Shown here: positions 5,869 to 8,866 of the stretch, piece by piece
Numbering within the stretch: the first letter of the stretch is position 1
How the letters are laid out: the number at the start of each line of letters is the position of its first letter
NCBI GenBank assembly: GCA_023391185.1
Contig: JAEWBI010000001.1
Location: 1 to 8,866 of the forward strand
Direction: 5' to 3'
Length of the DNA: 8,866 bases
DNA from: Bacillota bacterium
GTDB taxonomy: Bacteria; Bacillota_I; Bacilli_A; RF39; UBA660
The notes under the pieces: model-generated
The model's input: only the letters and a program-made list of their open reading frames with translations
The model's database searches: none
What the model was told of the DNA's origin: nothing
Made by a program: the position numbers and the translations under genes

Positions 5869-6570
5869 ATGAGAGGTAAATTAATTGTAATAGAGGGAAC
5901 AGATTGTTCTGGTAAAGAAACTCAAACAAAGACACTTATGAATAAACTAACTGCTGAAAATATACCTGTAAAAATTTTTAGTTTTCCTTGGTATGATAGC
6001 CCAACTGGTAAGATAGTTGGTGGCCCATATTTAGGTAAGGCATATATTTGTGAGGGTTGGTTTCCGGAAACTGCCGCAAATGTTGATCCTAAAGTCTCAT
6101 CATTATATTATGCGGCTGATCGCAAATATAATTTGCCTAAAATTGAGGCGGAGCTTGCTAAAGGTAATAATGTAATATTAGATCGATATTTATTTTCTAA
6201 TATGGCACATCAAGGCGGGAAAATATTTGATTCAAAAGATAGAAATGATATGTATGCATGGCTAGATAATTTAGAGTTCAAATTATTAGAACTTCCTAAA
6301 CCTGATATATGTATATTTTTACATATGCCTTATGAAGCAACCGAAATTATGAAAGCAAATCGCCCAGAAGCTTCAGACCAACATGAAGCAAGTCCTGAAC
6401 ATTTAAAGAATGCTGAAAGAGCATATATTGAAGTGGCTAAAAAATATAAATTTAAGACAGTCGATGGTTCTAAAAAAATGCGTGGAAATATAACTAAAGA
6501 AGATATTAAAACAATTGAAGCAATAAGTGAAGAAATATTTAGTTATGTAATAGAAGAACTAAAGAAGTAA
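5869..6570 (+). CDS. tmk: Thymidylate (dTMP) kinase, 233 aa
   Basis: Phosphorylates dTMP to dTDP using ATP, the step after ThyA. The P-loop GTDCSGKET (10-18) has the Asp12 typical of dTMP kinases. SFPWYDSPTGK (38-48) is the substrate-binding FPxYxxPxG region, and DRY (105-107) is the family's catalytic-site motif. The LID-like segment is MKANRPEASDQHEASPEHLK (161-180). This pattern, with the Cys in the P-loop and a 233-aa length, fits a variant form I associate with Clostridia and related Bacillota rather than the roughly 210-aa E. coli type. Only one base separates the dfrA stop from the ATG; GAGGAG is about 8 nt upstream, inside dfrA. Last gene of the operon, followed by a terminator. Confidence 0.92.
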   Translation: MRGKLIVIEGTDCSGKETQTKTLMNKLTAENIPVKIFSFPWYDSPTGKIVGGPYLGKAYICEGWFPETAANVDPKVSSLYYAADRKYNLPKIEAELAKGNNVILDRYLFSNMAHQGGKIFDSKDRNDMYAWLDNLEFKLLELPKPDICIFLHMPYEATEIMKANRPEASDQHEASPEHLKNAERAYIEVAKKYKFKTVDGSKKMRGNITKEDIKTIEAISEEIFSYVIEELKK

Positions 6571-6599
6571 ATTGATTATATAATAAAAACCTTATAATT

Positions 6600-6625
6600 A
6601 AAAGTAACAAATTGTTACTTTTTTT
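6600..6625 (+). terminator. Terminator of the thyA-dfrA-tmk operon
   Basis: AAAAGTAACA (6600-6609) pairs perfectly with TGTTACTTTT (6613-6622) across a 3-nt loop, and the T-run continues to 6625. It starts about 30 nt after the tmk stop, unlike the other terminators here, which begin at or inside stop codons. Confidence 0.8.
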
Positions 6626-6640
6626 GATAGTATAAGAATG

Positions 6641-6670
6641 TAAACATTTACTAATAAGACATATTATGAT
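6641..6670 (+). promoter_or_regulatory. Probable promoter for yqeG-yqeH
   Basis: TATGAT (6665-6670) is a one-mismatch -10 box, and TAAACA (6641-6646) is a weak -35 with an 18-bp spacer. The leader would be about 20 nt. Weaker than the other promoters in the window. Confidence 0.4.
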
Positions 6671-6697
6671 AAAATAAATTCAGTAAAGGGTGATATT

Positions 6698-7219
6698 ATG
6701 GAACATTATGTACCAGACATTTATAAGAAAAGTATCTATGTAATAGATTATAACAAATTAAAATCAAATGGCATTAAATGTTTACTATTTGATTTAGATA
6801 ATACATTAGTTCCTTATACAGAAAATGAACCATCAAAAAAGGTGAAAGACTTGTTTAAAAAACTTAATGATTTAGGTTTTAGAGTTCTTATATTTTCTAA
6901 TAGTGGCAAAAAAAGATTAACACCATTTAAAGAACAATTAGGTATTGATTGTTGCTATAGATGTTGGAAACCATCGCCAAAGAAATTTCTTTTAGTATTA
7001 AAAGAATATAAATATAATCAGAGTGAAGTTGCTATAATAGGTGACCAATTACTTACTGATGTTTTAGGTGGAAATGGTGTTGGTATTACGACTATTTTAG
7101 TTAATCCAATATCAAAAAAAGATTCTCTGCCAACTAAAGTTAATAGGCTAAGAGAGCAGCATTTAATTAGAAAATTAAGTAAACTTGATTTGTTTTATAA
7201 AGGTAGATATTATGGTTAA
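6698..7219 (+). CDS. yqeG: YqeG-family HAD (IIIA) phosphatase, 173 aa
   Basis: A small HAD-superfamily phosphatase of the YqeG family. Motif I is DLDNTL (32-37) with nucleophile Asp32 and acid/base Asp34, motif II is FSNSG (66-70, Ser67), motif III is Lys91 in WKPSPKKF, and motif IV is GDQLLTD (115-121, Asp116 and Asp121). Length matches the 172-aa Bacillus subtilis protein. Its physiological substrate is not established to my knowledge; its constant pairing with yqeH suggests a link to ribosome assembly. The ATG at 6698 follows AGGGTGAT (6687-6694), which matches the 3' side of the Shine-Dalgarno consensus. It overlaps yqeH by 8 nt. Confidence 0.92.
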   Translation: MEHYVPDIYKKSIYVIDYNKLKSNGIKCLLFDLDNTLVPYTENEPSKKVKDLFKKLNDLGFRVLIFSNSGKKRLTPFKEQLGIDCCYRCWKPSPKKFLLVLKEYKYNQSEVAIIGDQLLTDVLGGNGVGITTILVNPISKKDSLPTKVNRLREQHLIRKLSKLDLFYKGRYYG

Positions 7220-8204
7220 AAAATGTGTTGGTTGTGGCGCTATTATGCAGTATAATGATGCCTCAAAAGAAGGTTATATTGCTGAAGATAAGTATGAAGA
7301 AGCATCTATTTGTGAAAGATGCTTTAGAATAAAGAATTATGGTGATTATAAATCAATTATAAAAGATAATAATACTTTTATTAATATTTTAAAGGGTATA
7401 AATAAAACTGATTTAGTGGTCCTTGTTATGGATTTATTTAATATGCCTGAAAATATAGATATTATTAAAGAGAACATCAGTAATCCAGTTTTATTAGTAC
7501 TGACTAAGCGTGATATTTTACCAAAGGTAATATTTGAAGAAAGATTACTTAGTTATATAGATAAATATAATATTAATACTGTTGATAGAATTGTTGTAAG
7601 TAGTGATAAGAATTATAATTTTGATGATTTAATATTTAAAATCAAGGCAAATAAAACTAGTAATAATGTTTATGTTATCGGGTTTACTAATGCTGGAAAA
7701 AGTACTTTAATTAATAAATTAATTTATAATTATTCAGATCAAAAACCTACTATAACTACTAGTATGCTTCCTTCTACAACTTTAAATAGTATTGAGATTA
7801 AATTTAGTGATAATATGACATTTATAGACACTCCTGGTTTATTAAGTGAAGGAAGTTTAGAAAATATAGTTGATATTAAAACTCTAAAAAAAATAACTCC
7901 AAAACAGGAAATAAAACCTATTACATATCAAATAAAATCTAAACAATATATAATTATTGATAATCTAGTTAAATTAGAACTAGCTAATAATAACATTACA
8001 ATCTTTATGGCTAATACCTTGAAGATAGATAGGTATTATAAGGATAGAGAAATATCTGATCTAGTTACTCGAGTAATAAGTGTAAATAAAAATGAAGATA
8101 TAGTAGTTAGTGGTTTAGGATTTATAAAAGTTACTAAAAAAGAAGATATAAAAATAAGTGTTCCAAAAAACGTAAAAGTTTATACACGTAAATCTTTAGT
8201 ATAA
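7212..8204 (+). CDS. yqeH: Ribosome biogenesis GTPase YqeH (circularly permuted), 330 aa
   Basis: YqeH is a circularly permuted GTPase needed for 30S ribosomal subunit assembly in Bacillus subtilis. The N-terminal zinc finger has Cys5, Cys8 (CVGCG) and Cys34, Cys37 (CERCF). The permuted G-motif order is clear: G4 TKRD (98-101), G5-like SS (130-131), G1 GFTNAGKST (157-165), a G2 Thr in the PSTT segment (187-190) and G3 DTPG (206-209). A C-terminal domain of about 120 residues follows, as in the family. It is somewhat shorter than the 366-aa Bacillus protein. The ATG at 7212 is chosen because AAAGG (7199-7203) lies 8 nt upstream; an in-frame TTG at 7185 has no such site. The start overlaps the yqeG end by 8 nt, so translation is coupled. 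Confidence 0.93.
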   Translation: MVKKCVGCGAIMQYNDASKEGYIAEDKYEEASICERCFRIKNYGDYKSIIKDNNTFINILKGINKTDLVVLVMDLFNMPENIDIIKENISNPVLLVLTKRDILPKVIFEERLLSYIDKYNINTVDRIVVSSDKNYNFDDLIFKIKANKTSNNVYVIGFTNAGKSTLINKLIYNYSDQKPTITTSMLPSTTLNSIEIKFSDNMTFIDTPGLLSEGSLENIVDIKTLKKITPKQEIKPITYQIKSKQYIIIDNLVKLELANNNITIFMANTLKIDRYYKDREISDLVTRVISVNKNEDIVVSGLGFIKVTKKEDIKISVPKNVKVYTRKSLV

Positions 8205-8233
8205 AAAGTATTTAATAAAAATACTTTTTTTTT
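8203..8233 (+). terminator. Terminator of yqeG-yqeH
   Basis: AAAAAGTATTT (8203-8213) pairs with AAATACTTTTT (8219-8229) across a 5-nt loop, followed by a run of T to 8233. The hairpin begins inside the yqeH stop codon. Confidence 0.82.
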
Positions 8234-8244
8234 GCCTATAAAGT

Positions 8245-8253
8245 TGGTATAAT
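8245..8253 (+). promoter_or_regulatory. Extended -10 promoter for the HerA-like gene
   Basis: TGGTATAAT (8245-8253) is the same extended -10 seen at 538-546. A 17-bp spacer would place the -35 on the T-tract of the preceding terminator (8225-8230), which matches the consensus poorly. Initiation near 8260 leaves about 17 nt before the ATG. Confidence 0.6.
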
Positions 8254-8276
8254 AAAGATAGAATAGGAGTGTAATC

Positions 8277-8866
8277 ATGTTAGGAAACATAATAGGAATT
8301 AATGATAATCAAATATTACTGAAACTTACTATTGATATTAGTAAACTTCAAAATCTTATTAGTACGCATGTTATTATGGAAGACTCTGAGAAGCAATGTA
8401 TTGGTGAAATAACTGATATTAAAGATGGTATTGCTTATATAAATTTACTTGGTGAAATAAAAGATGATAAGTTTGTATTTGGAGTAATAAATAAACCGTC
8501 ATTTGGAGCTGTAGTAAAATTAGTAAGCAAAGAGAAAGTACCTATTATAATAGGTGTAGATAATTATAGAGATAATTTACATCTTAATTTAGGAACAAGT
8601 GCTTTATATAGTGGCGTTACCATTGGTATGAGTATCAATGACTTTTTTAGCAACCATTTTGCTATTTTTGGTTCAACTGGTTCGGGAAAGTCTTGTTCAG
8701 TAGCCAGAATATTTCAAAATTTATTTGAAAAAAAGCAAGCAATACCATATAGAGCAAGTGTCTTTATATTTGATGCATATGGGGAATATCATAGAGCTTT
8801 TTCAGAATTAAATACTAAAAATCCTCAAATAAGTTTTAAAAGTTATACTACTAATTTAAATTTTCC
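8277..8866 (+). CDS. HerA/DUF87-family ATPase, N-terminal part (cut by window end)
   Basis: The frame is open from the ATG at 8277 to the window end, giving 196 residues. Residues 1 to about 95 look like the HAS-barrel beta domain that precedes the motor in HerA-type proteins (MLGNIIGINDNQILLKL, later GVINKPSFGAVVKLV). The P-loop GSTGSGKS (132-139) follows FAIFG, and FIFDAYGEYHRAF (163-175) matches the family's second strand, usually DPHGEY. Walker B and the arginine finger lie beyond the window. HerA-family members are hexameric DNA translocases, often working with the NurA nuclease in DNA end processing or with other partners in anti-phage systems; which applies here cannot be told. AGGAG (8265-8269) lies 7 nt before the ATG, and the gene has its own promoter. 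Confidence 0.85.
   Translation, partial: MLGNIIGINDNQILLKLTIDISKLQNLISTHVIMEDSEKQCIGEITDIKDGIAYINLLGEIKDDKFVFGVINKPSFGAVVKLVSKEKVPIIIGVDNYRDNLHLNLGTSALYSGVTIGMSINDFFSNHFAIFGSTGSGKSCSVARIFQNLFEKKQAIPYRASVFIFDAYGEYHRAFSELNTKNPQISFKSYTTNLNF

Noticed and set aside
6640..6651. GTAAA-CA-TTTAC inverted repeat upstream of yqeG as an operator
   Set aside because: Only 5 bp per arm in very AT-rich DNA; expected by chance and not repeated elsewhere in the window.
8203..8233. AT-only repeat after yqeH as a regulatory RNA element
   Set aside because: The 11-bp stem followed by nine T is fully explained as a Rho-independent terminator.

Overview
The window is a stretch of very AT-rich bacterial chromosome. 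Strong AGGAGG-type ribosome binding sites, sigma-A-like promoters, the yqeG-yqeH pair and a phi3T/Bacillus-type ThyA point to a low-GC member of the Bacillota, probably a Bacilli lineage close to Erysipelotrichales, RF39 or Mollicutes. TGA appears to be a stop: it ends the gene at 563-943, and the tryptophans of the conserved proteins are encoded by TGG. The Mycoplasma code is therefore unlikely. Lineage is inferred from composition and gene content only.

Layout. Positions 1 to about 125 are the tail of an IS3-family insertion sequence (transposase C-terminus plus probable right end). Next comes a small minus-strand membrane protein (139-495), which shares a back-to-back promoter region with a plus-strand operon (563-2602). 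That operon holds an unrecognised 126-aa protein, the radical SAM protein HemW and an HD-domain phosphohydrolase. Two single-gene units follow: a 300-aa protein with an HExxH-x18-E zincin-like signature (2674-3576) and a 160-aa protein with a cysteine cluster (3639-4121). Then comes a compact thymidylate operon, thyA-dfrA-tmk (4209-6570), the ribosome-assembly pair yqeG-yqeH (6698-8204), and the start of a HerA/DUF87-type ATPase cut by the window end (8277-8866).

The clearest joint function is the thymidylate operon. ThyA makes dTMP from dUMP and oxidises methylene-tetrahydrofolate to dihydrofolate, DHFR regenerates tetrahydrofolate, and Tmk phosphorylates dTMP. YqeG and YqeH are a known pair linked to ribosome maturation.

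Most of the window is housekeeping, and I see no obvious new multi-gene system. The parts most worth a second look are the 300-aa zincin candidate, the Cys-cluster protein, the unusual insertion near the C-terminus of ThyA, the Arg-to-Tyr change in the DHFR cofactor motif, and the very uniform gene-border design. In that design, stop codons lie inside terminator hairpins and -10 boxes sit only 16 to 27 nt before start codons.
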